Shown piece by piece: positions 7,209-18,351 of a stretch of DNA of 33,278 nucleotides. A program made the translations under genes and the position numbers. The stretch spans positions 1-33,278 of the forward strand of contig JAJZRP010000020.1 in the NCBI GenBank assembly GCA_021802655.1, written 5' to 3'. Numbering within the stretch: the stretch's first letter is position 1; the number at the start of each line of letters is the position of its first letter. Source of the DNA: Pseudomonadota bacterium (GTDB lineage Bacteria; Pseudomonadota; Gammaproteobacteria; Burkholderiales; JABEVD01). The notes under the pieces are model-generated. The model had not been told where the DNA came from. It did not search any database and saw nothing but the letters and a program-made list of their open reading frames with translations.

Positions 7209-8108
7209 TCAGACCAGGTGCTCGGGGGCCAGCGCGCAGGGGTGCATGGGATCCCCGATTTCGACCTGCATCGTCGCGTGCCCGATACGGAAAAGATCGC
7301 GCAAATCCTGGGCTATTTTCGCCATGAAGGCATCCCCCGGGTGCCCCTGCGGCATCACGAGATGAACCGTCAAGGCGGATTCTGTCGTGCTCATCCCCCA
7401 GATGTGAAGATCGTGCACTTCATGCACACCGGCAAGGGAAGCAAAATAGTCCTTCACCCGCTTCGGGTCGATATTCGATGGCACGGCATGCAGGGCAAGA
7501 CCTGCCGAATGCTTGAGGAGATCCCAGGTGCCGTAGATTATGGCGGCGGATATCGCGAGGCTCACCAATGGATCCAGCCTGTAGAATCCGGTGAACAGCA
7601 TGATCGCGCCGGAAACCGCGACACCGAGGGACAGGGCGGCGTCGGACGCCATGTGCAGAAAAGCCGCCCTGACATTGAGGTCCTCCTCGTGCCTGTGATG
7701 CAAAAGGATTGCCGTGAAGAGGTTCACCAAAAAGCCCATGAGCGCGATTCCGATCACGGTTTTTCCGCCTATGGGGGCTGGATGGCTCAACCTGGCGAGG
7801 GCTTCCCAGATAATCCCTCCGGTGACGACGAGCAGCAGGAGCGCATTGAACAACCCCGCCAGGATGGAAGAACTCCTGAAACCGTAGGTGTAGCGCAGGG
7901 ATGGAATTTTTCTGGACAAAACAGCCGCCCCCCAGGCTGCGGCAAGCCCGAGCACGTCGCTGAAATTGTGGCCTGCGTCGGCGAGCAGGGCGAGCGAATG
8001 GCTCTGCAATCCGAAAAACAGCTCCAGGCAGACGAACACCGTATTGAGCGTCATGCCGATCCGGAAAGCCCTCGAATAATCGTGGGCATGAACATGATCG
8101 TGTCCCAT
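7209..8108 (-). CDS. Cation diffusion facilitator (CDF) family efflux transporter
   Basis: 299 aa with His-rich N-terminus MGHDHVHAHDYS, LLADAGHNFSDVLGL and HMASDAALSLGV motifs, and multiple TM segments. Confidence 0.9.
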   Translation of the reverse strand: MGHDHVHAHDYSRAFRIGMTLNTVFVCLELFFGLQSHSLALLADAGHNFSDVLGLAAAWGAAVLSRKIPSLRYTYGFRSSSILAGLFNALLLLVVTGGIIWEALARLSHPAPIGGKTVIGIALMGFLVNLFTAILLHHRHEEDLNVRAAFLHMASDAALSLGVAVSGAIMLFTGFYRLDPLVSLAISAAIIYGTWDLLKHSAGLALHAVPSNIDPKRVKDYFASLAGVHEVHDLHIWGMSTTESALTVHLVMPQGHPGDAFMAKIAQDLRDLFRIGHATMQVEIGDPMHPCALAPEHLV

Positions 8109-9155
8109 TTAGAGCGCCAGCTCTCCGTCCTTCACCCCGACCCCGGCCACCTGGCGGACGGCATCACAGTAATGCACATCTTCCCGTAGCTGGAACCATG
8201 TCTTGGGATGGGGTCTGCCGTGCATCCTGGCGAGCCTCGACATGGAAAGCGCGGGCATTTCCCATTTCAAGCCGGAAAGCAGTTCGTCCGCCGCAGCCGG
8301 ATCGTTGCACACGAGCACCATGTCGCAGCCGGCGCCAAGCGCAGCCTGCGCCCGCTCGACCACGCTTCCCGCAACCTTCGCTCCCGCCATGCTGAGGTCA
8401 TCGCTGAATATCACTCCTTCGAAGCCGAGTTGCCGGCGCAAAATCTTCTCCAGCCATATGCTGGAAAATCCTGCAGGCAGGGAATCGACTTTCGGATAGA
8501 TCACATGGGCCGGCATCACCGCGGTCATTCCGAAATCGATCATCTGCCTGAAGGGAACAAGATCCTTCCCGAACATTTCGTCGAGGCTGCGCTCGTCGAC
8601 GGGCACTGCGACATGCGAATCCGCCTCGGCATGTCCGTGCCCCGGAAAATGCTTGCCGACGCTGCCCATCCCGCCTTCCCTGAGCCCGATCGTCAGGCTG
8701 TGGGCGAGCGCGGCTATCGCCTCCGGGTCTTCATGGAAAGCCCTGTCTCCGATCACGCCGCTCCTGCCGTAATCGATGTCGAGCACCGGAGTGAAGCTGA
8801 AATCCACGCCGCAGGCGCGCAGTTCAGATGCCAGCACGAAACCGGCCAATCTGGCAAGGTGCTTCGCCCGGGCGGGATGCGTGTCCCAGATTTCCCCGAA
8901 TTCGCGCATCGGCGGAATGCGGGTGAAACCCTCGCGAAAGCGCTGCACCCTGCCGCCCTCGTGGTCGACAGCAATCAGGAGCGGGGGGGTGCGCAAGGCA
9001 TGGATGGCAGAACAGAGCTCGCGAACCTGCTCGACGGACTGGAAATTCCTGGAAAAAAGAATCACGCCTCCCGTTCCGGGATGCATCAGTCTTTCCCTGT
9101 CCTCAAGCGTCAGTTCCACTCCCTGAATGTCCAGCATGATCGGGCCGAGCGCCAT
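8109..9155 (-). CDS. nagZ: Beta-N-acetylhexosaminidase
   Basis: 348 aa GH3: VDHEGGRVQRFREGFTRIPPM, KHFPGHGHAEADSHVAVP, FSDDLSMAGA. Confidence 0.93.
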   Translation of the reverse strand: MALGPIMLDIQGVELTLEDRERLMHPGTGGVILFSRNFQSVEQVRELCSAIHALRTPPLLIAVDHEGGRVQRFREGFTRIPPMREFGEIWDTHPARAKHLARLAGFVLASELRACGVDFSFTPVLDIDYGRSGVIGDRAFHEDPEAIAALAHSLTIGLREGGMGSVGKHFPGHGHAEADSHVAVPVDERSLDEMFGKDLVPFRQMIDFGMTAVMPAHVIYPKVDSLPAGFSSIWLEKILRRQLGFEGVIFSDDLSMAGAKVAGSVVERAQAALGAGCDMVLVCNDPAAADELLSGLKWEMPALSMSRLARMHGRPHPKTWFQLREDVHYCDAVRQVAGVGVKDGELAL

Positions 9156-9539
9156 TTATTCTCCCTTTTCCAGGACCACGAAAGCGCAGGCGACGCTCCT
9201 CTCGTCGCTGATGCTGAGGTGGTGGTTCGAAATACCGCATTCCTTCAGGAACGCGTCCAGTTCGTCATGAAACCTGAATCCGGGCTTGCCCAGGGAATCG
9301 TTCACGACCGAAATAAGTCCGAAGCTGACGGGATGCCTGAGTCCAACGCCGAGCGCCTTGGAAAGCGCTTCCTTGGCTGCAAAGCGCTTGGCGAGATAAT
9401 GCACCGGGCTGGCACTCGCCTCGAAAGCTGTCCATTCTCCGAAAGACAGTATCCTCTTCGAAAATCGCTCGCCGAAGCGCTCCAGGAGCTTCGCGACTCG
9501 CCCGACCTCGATGATGTCGGTGCCTATGCCGTAGATCAC
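9156..9539 (-). CDS. acpS: Holo-[acyl-carrier-protein] synthase
   Basis: 127 aa: [43 protein letters not shown]; next to pdxJ. Confidence 0.95.
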   Translation of the reverse strand: MIYGIGTDIIEVGRVAKLLERFGERFSKRILSFGEWTAFEASASPVHYLAKRFAAKEALSKALGVGLRHPVSFGLISVVNDSLGKPGFRFHDELDAFLKECGISNHHLSISDERSVACAFVVLEKGE

Positions 9540-10255
9540 CGGGCTTCCAGCATCAGCTGCTTCATGGAGCGAACCGCTTCGGGAAGCCCCACGAAAAGCG
9601 CGCGTGCGACGATGGCGTGCCCGATGTTGAGCTCTTCCACGTCTTCCATCGCCGCGATCCGTTGCACGTTGTGGTAGTCGAGACCATGTCCGGCATTGAC
9701 TTTGAGACCCAGCGCCACGGCGCTTTCCACTGCATTTTCTATGCGCAGGATTTCTTCTTCCCGTTCCCTCCCGCGCAGGTTCGCATAATGTCCGGTATGG
9801 ATCTCGATCACCGGCGCTCCCGCCTTCGCAGCCGCCTCGATCTGCGCGGTTTCGGCATCGATGAAAAGGGAGACCCGGATTCCGGCATCAAGCAGTTTTG
9901 AACAGGCAGCCCTGATGCGGTCATAATGCGTAATCACGTCGAGTCCGCCTTCCGTGGTCAGTTCTTCCCTGCGCTCGGGAACGAGGCAGATGTCCTGCGG
10001 CCTGATGCGCAGGGCGAATTCGATCATCTCTTGCGTCACCGCGGATTCGAGGTTCATTCTGGTCTGCAATATCTCGCGCAGAATCTCGACATCCCTGTCC
10101 TGGATATGCCGCCTGTCTTCCCTGAGATGCAGCGTGATCGAATCCGCTCCCGAACTTTCGGCGAGCAATGCGGCATGAATGGGGCTGGGGTAGGCCGTGC
10201 CGCGCGCCTGCCTGACCGTTGCGATATGGTCTATATTGAAACCGAGCTGAATCAT
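9536..10255 (-). CDS. pdxJ: Pyridoxine 5'-phosphate synthase
   Basis: [33 protein letters not shown]... Start chosen at 10255, ATGA overlap with the recO stop. The ORF track extends to 10381. Confidence 0.95.
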   Translation of the reverse strand: MIQLGFNIDHIATVRQARGTAYPSPIHAALLAESSGADSITLHLREDRRHIQDRDVEILREILQTRMNLESAVTQEMIEFALRIRPQDICLVPERREELTTEGGLDVITHYDRIRAACSKLLDAGIRVSLFIDAETAQIEAAAKAGAPVIEIHTGHYANLRGREREEEILRIENAVESAVALGLKVNAGHGLDYHNVQRIAAMEDVEELNIGHAIVARALFVGLPEAVRSMKQLMLEAR

Positions 10256-10971
10256 AATCTCTGCAAATCCTGAAGCAGGCGCCGCGTGTGCAAGGGCTGG
10301 GCGCCCAAATGGTGATTGATCAACATGCGCATCAGGGCCTTGCTCTGCTGCTGGGTAGTGGCATCCGAATAATTCCTGCACGCCATGTCGAGCAGCGTCT
10401 TGCCCGTGAGCCTGACGGAATTCGGGGTTGCTCCCTCATCCGGCACAGGCCCGCGCTCCAGTTGGTAAGTATAAACCCGTTCCGGCTCGATCGGCTTCCC
10501 CGTGACATCGGAGTCGAGAATGGGCGCATAGCCCATCTCCTTCAAAAGATCGACTTCGAAGCGCCTGAGTATGCCTTGCAGATCGCTGCCCCGCCCCATA
10601 GCCTTCAAGGTTTCCCGGTAATTGGCGAAAAGCCCTTCGTGGGCGTCGTCTCTGGGAAGAAGCCGCATCAGCAGCTCGTTCAGGTAGAGTCCGCAGATCA
10701 GTGCCATTCCCGCGAGCCCGGGCTGACCGCCCTGCCATTCGGCGCGGTGCAACGTTCTGAGCTCGGATTTGCCATACCAGGAAAGCAGCAGCGGCTGGAA
10801 GGGGAGCAGCAGTCCCCTGAAACTGGACGCAGGCCTGCGCGCGCCGCGCGCGACCAGCGCCACCCTGCCCAGATCCAGGCTGAACGCCTCGACAATCAGG
10901 CTCGTCTCGCGAAAGGGATAGCTGTGCAGGACGAAAGCCTCCTTCGCATCGAACCTTTCAGCCTTCTTCAT
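10252..10971 (-). CDS. recO: DNA repair protein RecO
   Basis: 239 aa: [36 protein letters not shown]; era-recO-pdxJ synteny. Confidence 0.93.
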   Translation of the reverse strand: MKKAERFDAKEAFVLHSYPFRETSLIVEAFSLDLGRVALVARGARRPASSFRGLLLPFQPLLLSWYGKSELRTLHRAEWQGGQPGLAGMALICGLYLNELLMRLLPRDDAHEGLFANYRETLKAMGRGSDLQGILRRFEVDLLKEMGYAPILDSDVTGKPIEPERVYTYQLERGPVPDEGATPNSVRLTGKTLLDMACRNYSDATTQQQSKALMRMLINHHLGAQPLHTRRLLQDLQRL

Positions 10972-11839
10972 ACCCCAGGCTCTTGATCACGCGCTCGTCG
11001 TCACTCCATCCCGATTTCACCTTCACCCAGATTTCGAGAAAGACCTTGCCGTCGAAAAGCTTTTCCATGTCCCGTCTCGCCTGGGTGGCGATCGCCTTCA
11101 GCTTTTCGCCCCCCCTGCCGATCACGATCGCCTTCTGGTTGGGCTTGTCGACGAGAATCAGGGCATGGATGCGGCGCATTTCCCCTTCCATCTTGAATTG
11201 CTCGATCTCGACAGCGGTCGAATAGGGGATTTCGTCCCCCAGGAGGCGAAAAAGCTTTTCCCTGACGAGTTCGGATGCGAGAAACCGCTCGCTCCTCTCG
11301 GTGATTTCGTCCTCCCCGAAAAGCGGCCCCCCTTCCGGAAGGGCAGGCTCGACAGCCTTCACCAGTTGGTCAAGTTGCAGATTCTTTTCGGCGCTAACCG
11401 GGATGATCGCGGCAAAGGGAAATTTGGATGCGACCTTTTCCATGAAGGGCAGAAGCTGCGCCTTGTCGGCCAGCCTGTCGATCTTGTTGATGACGAGAAA
11501 AACCGGCCTGTCATGAGGCAGGAGTTCGAGCACGATGGCATCGCGCTCGTCGAAATGTCCCGCCTCGATCACGAAAAGCACGGCATCGACTGCCTCCAGG
11601 CTGCGCTTCACGCTACGGTTCATCGCGCGATTGAGCGCATTCACATGCTGGTTCTGGAAGCCCGGCGTATCCACAAAAACCAGCTGGCTGCCGCTGGTCG
11701 TCAAAATCCCCGTGATGCGGTGCCGGGTCGTCTGGGCGCGGCTGGAAGTGATGCTGATCTTCTGCCCGACGATATGGTTGAGCAGGGTGGACTTGCCGAC
11801 ATTCGGCCTGCCCACGATGGCGACATATCCGGTCCTCAC
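10958..11839 (-). CDS. era: GTPase Era
   Basis: [54 protein letters not shown] domain [17 protein letters not shown] start at 11839 inferred from overlap with the rnc stop (GTGA). Confidence 0.95.
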   Translation of the reverse strand: MRTGYVAIVGRPNVGKSTLLNHIVGQKISITSSRAQTTRHRITGILTTSGSQLVFVDTPGFQNQHVNALNRAMNRSVKRSLEAVDAVLFVIEAGHFDERDAIVLELLPHDRPVFLVINKIDRLADKAQLLPFMEKVASKFPFAAIIPVSAEKNLQLDQLVKAVEPALPEGGPLFGEDEITERSERFLASELVREKLFRLLGDEIPYSTAVEIEQFKMEGEMRRIHALILVDKPNQKAIVIGRGGEKLKAIATQARRDMEKLFDGKVFLEIWVKVKSGWSDDERVIKSLGYEEG

Positions 11840-12507
11840 TGGCTCGCCCGGGTGGCGCTGCGATAGGCGTCGAGCGCCGCTGACTGCTCCGCCCCGCGGC
11901 GGCTTTCCCCTTCGCCCATGGTGCGGATGCCGAGTTCGGCGATGCAGCATTCCACCTTGAAGCGCTGCCTGTGCGCTTCCCCGCTCGTCTCCACCACATG
12001 GTAGCGCGGGAGCGCAATTCTCCTGCCCTGCAAGTATTCTTGAAGCTGTGTTTTAGGATCCTTGACCGGCGAGCCGGAATCGATTTCGCCCATCGATTTC
12101 TGGTAAAGTTTGTCGATGACGGCCGATGCGGCGTCGAATCCGCCGTCGAGGAAAATCGCGCCAAAAACCGCTTCCAGGGCATCTGCCAGTATCGAAGGAC
12201 GCCTGTTTCCGCAGCTTTTCACTTCTCCCTCGCCCAGCAGCAGGCAGCTTCCGAGATCCAATCGAGTCGCGAGTTCGCAAAGACTCTGCTGGTTGACAAG
12301 GTTCGCCCTGATTCTCGAGAGATCCCCTTCCGGGAGCTTCGGAAATGCCCTGAAGAGCGTAGCGGCGATCACGCAATTCAAGATGCTGTCTCCAAGGAAT
12401 TCGAGGCGCTCGTTGTTCGGGCTGCCATGGCTGCGATGAGTCAGCGCCTGCCGTAGCAGCGTCTTGTCCCTGAATGCGTAACCCATCCTAGAGCAGAGCG
12501 CTTCCAT
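11836..12507 (-). CDS. rnc: Ribonuclease III
   Basis: 223 aa: [23 protein letters not shown] signature and C-terminal dsRBD. Confidence 0.95.
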   Translation of the reverse strand: MEALCSRMGYAFRDKTLLRQALTHRSHGSPNNERLEFLGDSILNCVIAATLFRAFPKLPEGDLSRIRANLVNQQSLCELATRLDLGSCLLLGEGEVKSCGNRRPSILADALEAVFGAIFLDGGFDAASAVIDKLYQKSMGEIDSGSPVKDPKTQLQEYLQGRRIALPRYHVVETSGEAHRQRFKVECCIAELGIRTMGEGESRRGAEQSAALDAYRSATRASQ

Positions 12508-12508
12508 G

Positions 12509-12868
12509 CTACTTCGACCCCTTGACCGCCTTGACTTCGAAATCGAAATGCAGGCCGAAATTCGTCACCAGCGGAACATTCACCACATATTTGACATGAA
12601 GCTGGAAAGGATCCCTGTCGATCTGGATATCCTGGGCAGTGACCGATGTGACGTCGTCCACCGACGCCTTCTTCGCAAAGGCATCGCGGATCTCGAGATC
12701 CGAGGCATCGGCCATGTCCGGATTGTTCACGATTTCGGTCATGTCGCGCTTGATGCTCTCGTATTCGGTATAGGCAGGGATGATCTTCATCGCAAGCAGA
12801 GCTGCCACGATGACAATCGTCGATGCCATCAGAAAACCTGTAAGGGTAATCCCGCTCTGCTTCTTCAA
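12509..12868 (-). CDS. DUF4845 domain-containing membrane protein
   Basis: 119 aa: [40 protein letters not shown]; between lepB and rnc as commonly seen. Confidence 0.85.
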   Translation of the reverse strand: MKKQSGITLTGFLMASTIVIVAALLAMKIIPAYTEYESIKRDMTEIVNNPDMADASDLEIRDAFAKKASVDDVTSVTAQDIQIDRDPFQLHVKYVVNVPLVTNFGLHFDFEVKAVKGSK

Positions 12869-12878
12869 AGGCTTCTCC

Positions 12879-13682
12879 TCAATTGATCACGGTCCCGATG
12901 CGCTTCAGGTCGCTGAAATTCCACCAGATCAGAAAAGCGCGCCCGACGATGTTGCGCTCCGGCACGAACCCCCAGTAGCGCCCGTCGCTGCTGCCGTCGC
13001 GGTTGTCCCCCATCATGAAATAATTGCCAGGGGGCACAACGCAACTGAACTCATGTTCGCTGTAGGTGCAGTTCTCCCTGTGCGGAAAATCCCTCACCCC
13101 TTCCAGATGGGCATTCGGTTGATCCGGATTGATCAGGATGTCGTGGACGTGCCCGCCCAGATTCTCCTTCATGCGGTTCAATTGCATAAAATTGAGCCCG
13201 CCTTCCACATAGCTGTATTTCCCGTCCGGTTCCTGGGAAGCTTCGGCGCCGTTCACGAACAGATGCTTGTCCCTGTAGATGACCGTGTCCCCGGGCAATC
13301 CGACAACGCGCTTGATGTAATCGACCGAAGGATCGTTGGGATAACGGAAGACCATCACTTCGCCGCGTTTGGGCTCGTTGATGTCGATGATTTTCTTGTC
13401 GATGACCGGTACCCTGATGCCGTAGGTGTACTTGTTGACGAGAATGAAGTCGCCCACGAGCAAGGTCGGTATCATCGAACCGGAGGGAATCTTGAAAGGC
13501 TCGACCAGGAAGGAGCGCAGCACGAAGACAGCCAGGATCACGGGGAAAAAGCTCTTGGGATATTCGACCCACCAGGGTTCCTTCTCGCCTGCAGGCCGGC
13601 TCTTTTTCAGCGAAAACCTGTCCAGCAGCCAGATCGCGCCAGTCACGAAAAGCAGGATCACCATGATTAAAGCAAAATCCAT
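12879..13682 (-). CDS. lepB: Signal peptidase I
   Basis: 267 aa: PSGSMIPTLLVGDFILVNKYTYG, RGEVMVFRYP, YIKRVVGLPGD, GDNRDGSSDGRYWGFVP. Confidence 0.95.
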   Translation of the reverse strand: MDFALIMVILLFVTGAIWLLDRFSLKKSRPAGEKEPWWVEYPKSFFPVILAVFVLRSFLVEPFKIPSGSMIPTLLVGDFILVNKYTYGIRVPVIDKKIIDINEPKRGEVMVFRYPNDPSVDYIKRVVGLPGDTVIYRDKHLFVNGAEASQEPDGKYSYVEGGLNFMQLNRMKENLGGHVHDILINPDQPNAHLEGVRDFPHRENCTYSEHEFSCVVPPGNYFMMGDNRDGSSDGRYWGFVPERNIVGRAFLIWWNFSDLKRIGTVIN

Positions 13683-13694
13683 ATTTCCCCCGAA

Positions 13695-15491
13695 TTATTT
13701 GTTGTCGATCTGCAGCACGGCGAGGAATGCTTCCTGCGGAATCTCGACGCTGCCGACCTGCTTCATGCGCTTCTTTCCGGCCTTCTGCTTTTCCAGGAGT
13801 TTGCGCTTCCTGGTGATGTCGCCGCCGTAGCATTTCGCCAATACGTTCTTGCGCAATGCCTTGATGGTTTCCCTCGCGATGATGTGTGCCCCGATCGCGG
13901 CCTGCACTGCGACATCGAACATTTGCCTGGGAATGAGCTCGCGCATTTTTTCGGCGAGCTGCCTGCCGCGATACTGGCTGTTCGAACGGTGCACGATCAG
14001 GGAAAGCGCATCGACCTTCTCGCCGTTGATCATGATGTCGAGCTTGACGAGATCGGACGCCTGGTATTCCTTGAATTCGTAATCGAGCGACGCGTAGCCG
14101 CGGCTGGCGGACTTCAGCTTGTCGAAGAAATCCATCACCACCTCGTTGAGCGGCATGTCGTAATTGAGCATCACCTGTCTGCCCATGTACTGCATGTTGC
14201 GCTGCACGCCGCGCTTCTGCACGCAAAGCGTCATCACCACGCCGACATATTCCTGGGGCACAAGTATGGTCGCGTTGATGATCGGCTCCCTGATCTCCTC
14301 GATCTTGGAAGGATCCGGCATCCTGGAAGGATTCTCGATCTCGGAAACCGCTCCGTCCTTGGCCACGACCTGATAGACGACAGTGGGGGCCGTCGTGATG
14401 AGATTCATGCCGTATTCGCGCTCCAGGCGCTCCTGCACGATTTCCATGTGCAACAGCCCCAGGAAGCCGCAGCGGAAACCGAAGCCCAGCGCCTGCGAAG
14501 TCTCGGCCTCGTAATTGAGGGAGGCATCGTTCAGCTTGAGTTTCTCGAGGGCGTCCCTCAAGGCATCGTACTCGCTGGATTCGACAGGATAAAGTCCCGC
14601 GAAAACCTGGGGCTGGATTTCCTTGAATCCCGGAAGGGGCAAAGCCGCCGGACGGGAAGCAAGGGTAATCGTATCGCCGACCTTGGCGGATTTCAGTTCC
14701 TTGATCCCGGCGATCACATAACCCACCTGCCCCGCGCTCAGGCTTTCCTTCGCCATCGATTTTGGAGTGAAAGTGCCGACTTCCTCGCAAAGATAGGAAA
14801 GATCGTTGGACATCAGCAGGATCTTGTCCTTCGGTCTCAGCACACCTTCCACCACGCGCACCAGCATCACGACGCCGACATAATTGTCGAACCAGGAATC
14901 GATGATGAGCGCCTTCAGCGGCGCATCGATGTCGCCCTTCGGCGGGGGAATTTTGAGAATCACTTCCTCCAGAATATCTTCCACCCCGACGCCAGTCTTC
15001 GCGCTTGCCCGTACTGCACCGTGCGCATCGATCCCGATGATGTCCTCGATTTCCTGTATGACCCTGTCAGGCTCGGCAGCCGGCAAATCGATCTTGTTGA
15101 GCACGGGAAGCACTTCCACGCCCTGATCCAGCGCAGTGTAGCAGTTGGCCACCGTCTGCGCCTCAACCCCTTGGGAAGCGTCGACCACCAGGAGCGCACC
15201 TTCGCAGGCGGCCAACGAGCGGGAAACCTCGTAGGAGAAATCGACATGCCCGGGCGTGTCGATCAGGTTCAGATAATAAGTCTCGCCGTTTTTTGCGACA
15301 TATTTCAGGGCTGCAGTCTGGGCCTTGATGGTGATACCCCGTTCGCGTTCGAGATCCATCGAATCGAGCACCTGGGATTCCATCTCCCGCTCGGAAAGCC
15401 CGCCGCAAAGCTGGATGATCCGGTCAGCCAGGGTGGACTTGCCGTGGTCGATATGGGCGATGATAGAAAAGTTGCGGATATGCTGCATCAT
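13695..15491 (-). CDS. lepA: Elongation factor 4 (LepA)
   Basis: [37 protein letters not shown]... Start at 15491 or 15488; a TTG-initiated extension to 15533 is also open. Confidence 0.95.
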   Translation of the reverse strand: MMQHIRNFSIIAHIDHGKSTLADRIIQLCGGLSEREMESQVLDSMDLERERGITIKAQTAALKYVAKNGETYYLNLIDTPGHVDFSYEVSRSLAACEGALLVVDASQGVEAQTVANCYTALDQGVEVLPVLNKIDLPAAEPDRVIQEIEDIIGIDAHGAVRASAKTGVGVEDILEEVILKIPPPKGDIDAPLKALIIDSWFDNYVGVVMLVRVVEGVLRPKDKILLMSNDLSYLCEEVGTFTPKSMAKESLSAGQVGYVIAGIKELKSAKVGDTITLASRPAALPLPGFKEIQPQVFAGLYPVESSEYDALRDALEKLKLNDASLNYEAETSQALGFGFRCGFLGLLHMEIVQERLEREYGMNLITTAPTVVYQVVAKDGAVSEIENPSRMPDPSKIEEIREPIINATILVPQEYVGVVMTLCVQKRGVQRNMQYMGRQVMLNYDMPLNEVVMDFFDKLKSASRGYASLDYEFKEYQASDLVKLDIMINGEKVDALSLIVHRSNSQYRGRQLAEKMRELIPRQMFDVAVQAAIGAHIIARETIKALRKNVLAKCYGGDITRKRKLLEKQKAGKKRMKQVGSVEIPQEAFLAVLQIDNK

Positions 15492-15495
15492 GATT

Positions 15496-15524
15496 CGGAA
15501 AAAAGGGCACTTGAGGTGCCCTTT
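15496..15524 (-). terminator. Rho-independent terminator-like hairpin between degP and lepA
   Basis: Minus strand AAAGGGCAC-CTCAA-GTGCCCTTTTTT: perfect 9-bp stem followed by a T-run, ending about 5 bp before the lepA ATG. Confidence 0.75.
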
Positions 15525-15573
15525 GAATGTCAATCCCGGATTTTAGCGGATTTCGGCATGCAATGGTAATACT

Positions 15574-16949
15574 TCATCCAACTTTCATCGTCACGAAAAC
15601 CGCATTCCCGCCGCGCCATACAAGCAACGCGATGACTTTCCCCTTGGGAATCCTCGCAAGCAAATTATCGAACTGAGAGACGCTGTCAACGTCCTGGTTA
15701 TTGAGCGAGAGAATCACATCTCCTCTCATAATTCCGGCATCGGCCGCAGGGCCATCTTCAATATCCGAGACGACAAGGCCATGCGTGCTCTGGACCTGCT
15801 TCTTCTGGTCGGGAGTCAACTCGGCCAGATAAAGCCCCAGCCTGTCGGATTTCCTTGCGCTTCCCTGCTGCGCCCCGCCGGCGACAGTTTTGTCGGCCGG
15901 TATCTCACCCACGACAAGCGGCACTACGATACTTTTTCCCTTGCGCCAGATTTCCACATCGACTTTTGAGCCCGGCTTGGTCGCACCGACCATCTTGGGC
16001 AGGCTACCCGAATCGCTTACGGATTTTCCATTGAATTTCAGGATGATGTCTGAAGGTTGCAGACCCGCCTTGTCGGCGGGCCCGTCCTTTTCCACCTTGC
16101 TGATCAGCGCACCCCTGGGTTCGGAAAGCCCGAAGGATTCCGCAAGTTCCCGGCTCACGTTCTGGATCACGACGCCCATCCTGCCCCGGGTCACATGCCC
16201 CGTGCTGCGCAACTGGTCGACCACATTCATCGCGACATCGATGGGAATGGCGAAGGAAAGCCCCATGAATCCGCCCGTCCTGCTGTAAATCTGCGAATTG
16301 ATCCCGACCACTTCCCCTTCCATGTTGAAAAGCGGCCCGCCCGAATTGCCGGGATTGATTGCCACGTCGGTCTGTATGAAAGGCACATAATCTTCCTGGG
16401 GCAGTGCGCGTCCCTTGGCGCTGACGATTCCGGCAGTCACTGTATTGTCGAAGCCGAAAGGCGAGCCGATCGCGACCACCCACTCCCCGACCTTCAGTTT
16501 GGCTGGATCGCCCCTCGTCACGAAGGGCAGCCCCTGTGCCTTGATCTTGACGAGCGCGACATCGGAACGTTTGTCCACCCCGATCACCCTGGCCTTGAAC
16601 TGGCGCTTGTCGTTGAGCTTGACCATCACCTCGTCTGCCGAATCGACTACATGGGCATTGGTCAGGATATAGCCGTCTGAACTGATGATGAAACCCGAAC
16701 CCAGGGAGCGCGCTTCATAATCGCGCGGCATCTGAGGGCCGAAACGGCGGAAGAACTGGTAAAAGGGATCGTCGGGGGACAAGCCCGGCATCACCGGAAC
16801 CCCGGAATTGTGCACCATATGCGTGGTGCTGATGTTGACGACAGCCGGGCCTTCCTTGGCTGCGATCTGCGTGAAGTCCGGAAGATTCTGGGCATTTGCC
16901 GCAGAGATCATGAACAGCGTGAACAAAAAAACGTAAAATTTCGTCATCG
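15574..16949 (-). CDS. Periplasmic serine endoprotease DegP/MucD-like
   Basis: Signal peptide MTKFYVFLFTLFMISAANAQ; HVVD, DVALVKI and GNSGGPLFN catalytic-triad regions; two PDZ domains. Start at 16949 chosen. Confidence 0.93.
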
Positions 16950-16969
16950 GTCTTTCCTTTGCTTCAAAA

Positions 16970-17392
16970 TCATTTTTCCAGAATGAAGGGCTGGAAGCGG
17001 GGATTGCCGCGATTGATCGAGCTGTAGTGCCTTGCCCATAAAAAACCCAGGACAAGGCCCATGCCGCCGCCCAGAACGGCAACTCCATCCCCCCCGTAGG
17101 CATTGCCTGCAAGAGAACCCGCGAGGAGCGCCAGCATCGGCACCCCATAAACGGCAATCGACCCTTTCAGCAGGGCGCCATCCCGAACCCCTATCCACAC
17201 TTCATCGCCCACCTTGGTTCCCACTGGATCGATAACCTCGAACCTTCTGGGATTCGAGCAGAACAGCTTGGACATGGCGGACTTGCCGCAGCCTTTCGCG
17301 GTGTCGCAATGACCGCATCCCGCCTGCCTTTCGGCTTCGACCAGGGCGACCCCGTTACCGGCTTCGATCACTCTTGCGCGTGTTTCGATCAT
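16970..17392 (-). CDS. rseC: SoxR-reducing system/sigma-E regulator RseC family protein
   Basis: 140 aa: MIETRARVIEAGNGVALVEAERQAGCGHCDTAKGCG with two TM segments; after rseB. Confidence 0.88.
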   Translation of the reverse strand: MIETRARVIEAGNGVALVEAERQAGCGHCDTAKGCGKSAMSKLFCSNPRRFEVIDPVGTKVGDEVWIGVRDGALLKGSIAVYGVPMLALLAGSLAGNAYGGDGVAVLGGGMGLVLGFLWARHYSSINRGNPRFQPFILEK

Positions 17393-18351
17393 GGCTTTCC
17401 CTTGTAGGCGACCGAGTCGCCGATTTGTCTCACAGTGGTTTCGGGGACTTCCCCGACCACCGTAATCTGATACTGGTCTTCCGGACGAGCGTAAAGATTC
17501 ACCGCACCCTGCTTCGCCACCCCTTCCATGGGGCTTGCTCCCGACTTCAATGGCTCGATGAAAACCGAAACGGCCACGATGCCGTCGGAATAAACGAGAT
17601 GCGTCACAGGATCGGATTTGCCCCGAAACAGCCTTTTCATTTCAGCGATTTTTCTGAACCCGGAAGGCAGGTTATCGACTTCCCATCCACTCGACATCGC
17701 GTCATGGCGGGGAGCATTGTGCAGCATGGGCGCCTTTACCGGCAGGGTAGGCTTGAGCAGATTTCTGTCCAGACTGCCGCCAACTTTGACATAGGTGAAT
17801 GCGAATTGTTCGATGATGCCGCCATCCTCGCCGACCATGGCGACTTTCAGAAGCAGGTTGGTTGAAGGATCGATCCACAGCTTGTGTCCGTAGCGAAAAT
17901 CATCCCTGGGTATCAGGCGCAACACCCTGGTTTCGTAGCCGGCCAACCGTTCATTCCCGTCATTCTCAATCTGATAATTTTCCGAAAGCGTCTGCAGCTG
18001 CTCGGGCAACAGGGCGGGAAACCCTCTCTTCGCCACATCATGGCGCTCCGCCATCATGGATTTCTGATCGGGATAGTAGAACTGGTACTCATCCCCATTG
18101 AAGATGATTTCGCGAGCAGGCCCGTCCAGCCTGACCAGTTTCTCATATTCGCCAGAACGATCGGCCAGATGGTAGATTCGCGTGCTTTCTATGTGTCCTT
18201 CGCGCTGAAAGATGAAGGTTCCCTGATAGGTCACCTGACGTGCAGCTGCGGAGATTTTCTGCAGCAACTGGAGGGATTCCTGCGCCGGAAGCGGGGTCGA
18301 TGCAAACGCGGCATTGGCTAAAAGGCAGACCAGGAAAACAACAACTCTCAT
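17389..18351 (-). CDS. rseB: Sigma-E regulatory protein RseB/MucB
   Basis: MRVVVFLVCLLANAAFASTPLPAQESLQLLQKISAAARQVTYQGTFIFQREGHIESTRIYHL. Start at 18351, ATGA overlap with the rseA stop. The ORF track extends to 18537. Confidence 0.9.
   Translation of the reverse strand: MRVVVFLVCLLANAAFASTPLPAQESLQLLQKISAAARQVTYQGTFIFQREGHIESTRIYHLADRSGEYEKLVRLDGPAREIIFNGDEYQFYYPDQKSMMAERHDVAKRGFPALLPEQLQTLSENYQIENDGNERLAGYETRVLRLIPRDDFRYGHKLWIDPSTNLLLKVAMVGEDGGIIEQFAFTYVKVGGSLDRNLLKPTLPVKAPMLHNAPRHDAMSSGWEVDNLPSGFRKIAEMKRLFRGKSDPVTHLVYSDGIVAVSVFIEPLKSGASPMEGVAKQGAVNLYARPEDQYQITVVGEVPETTVRQIGDSVAYKGKP

Noticed and set aside
8208-9677. 489-aa plus-strand ORF antisense to nagZ and acpS
   Set aside because: Shadow ORF with no recognisable domain.
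13051-14790. 579-aa minus-strand ORF in an alternate frame across lepA and lepB
   Set aside because: Arg/Gly/Gln-rich out-of-frame translation spanning two well-supported genes.
13884-15569. 561-aa plus-strand ORF antisense to lepA
   Set aside because: Shadow of the lepA reading frame; lepA is unambiguous.
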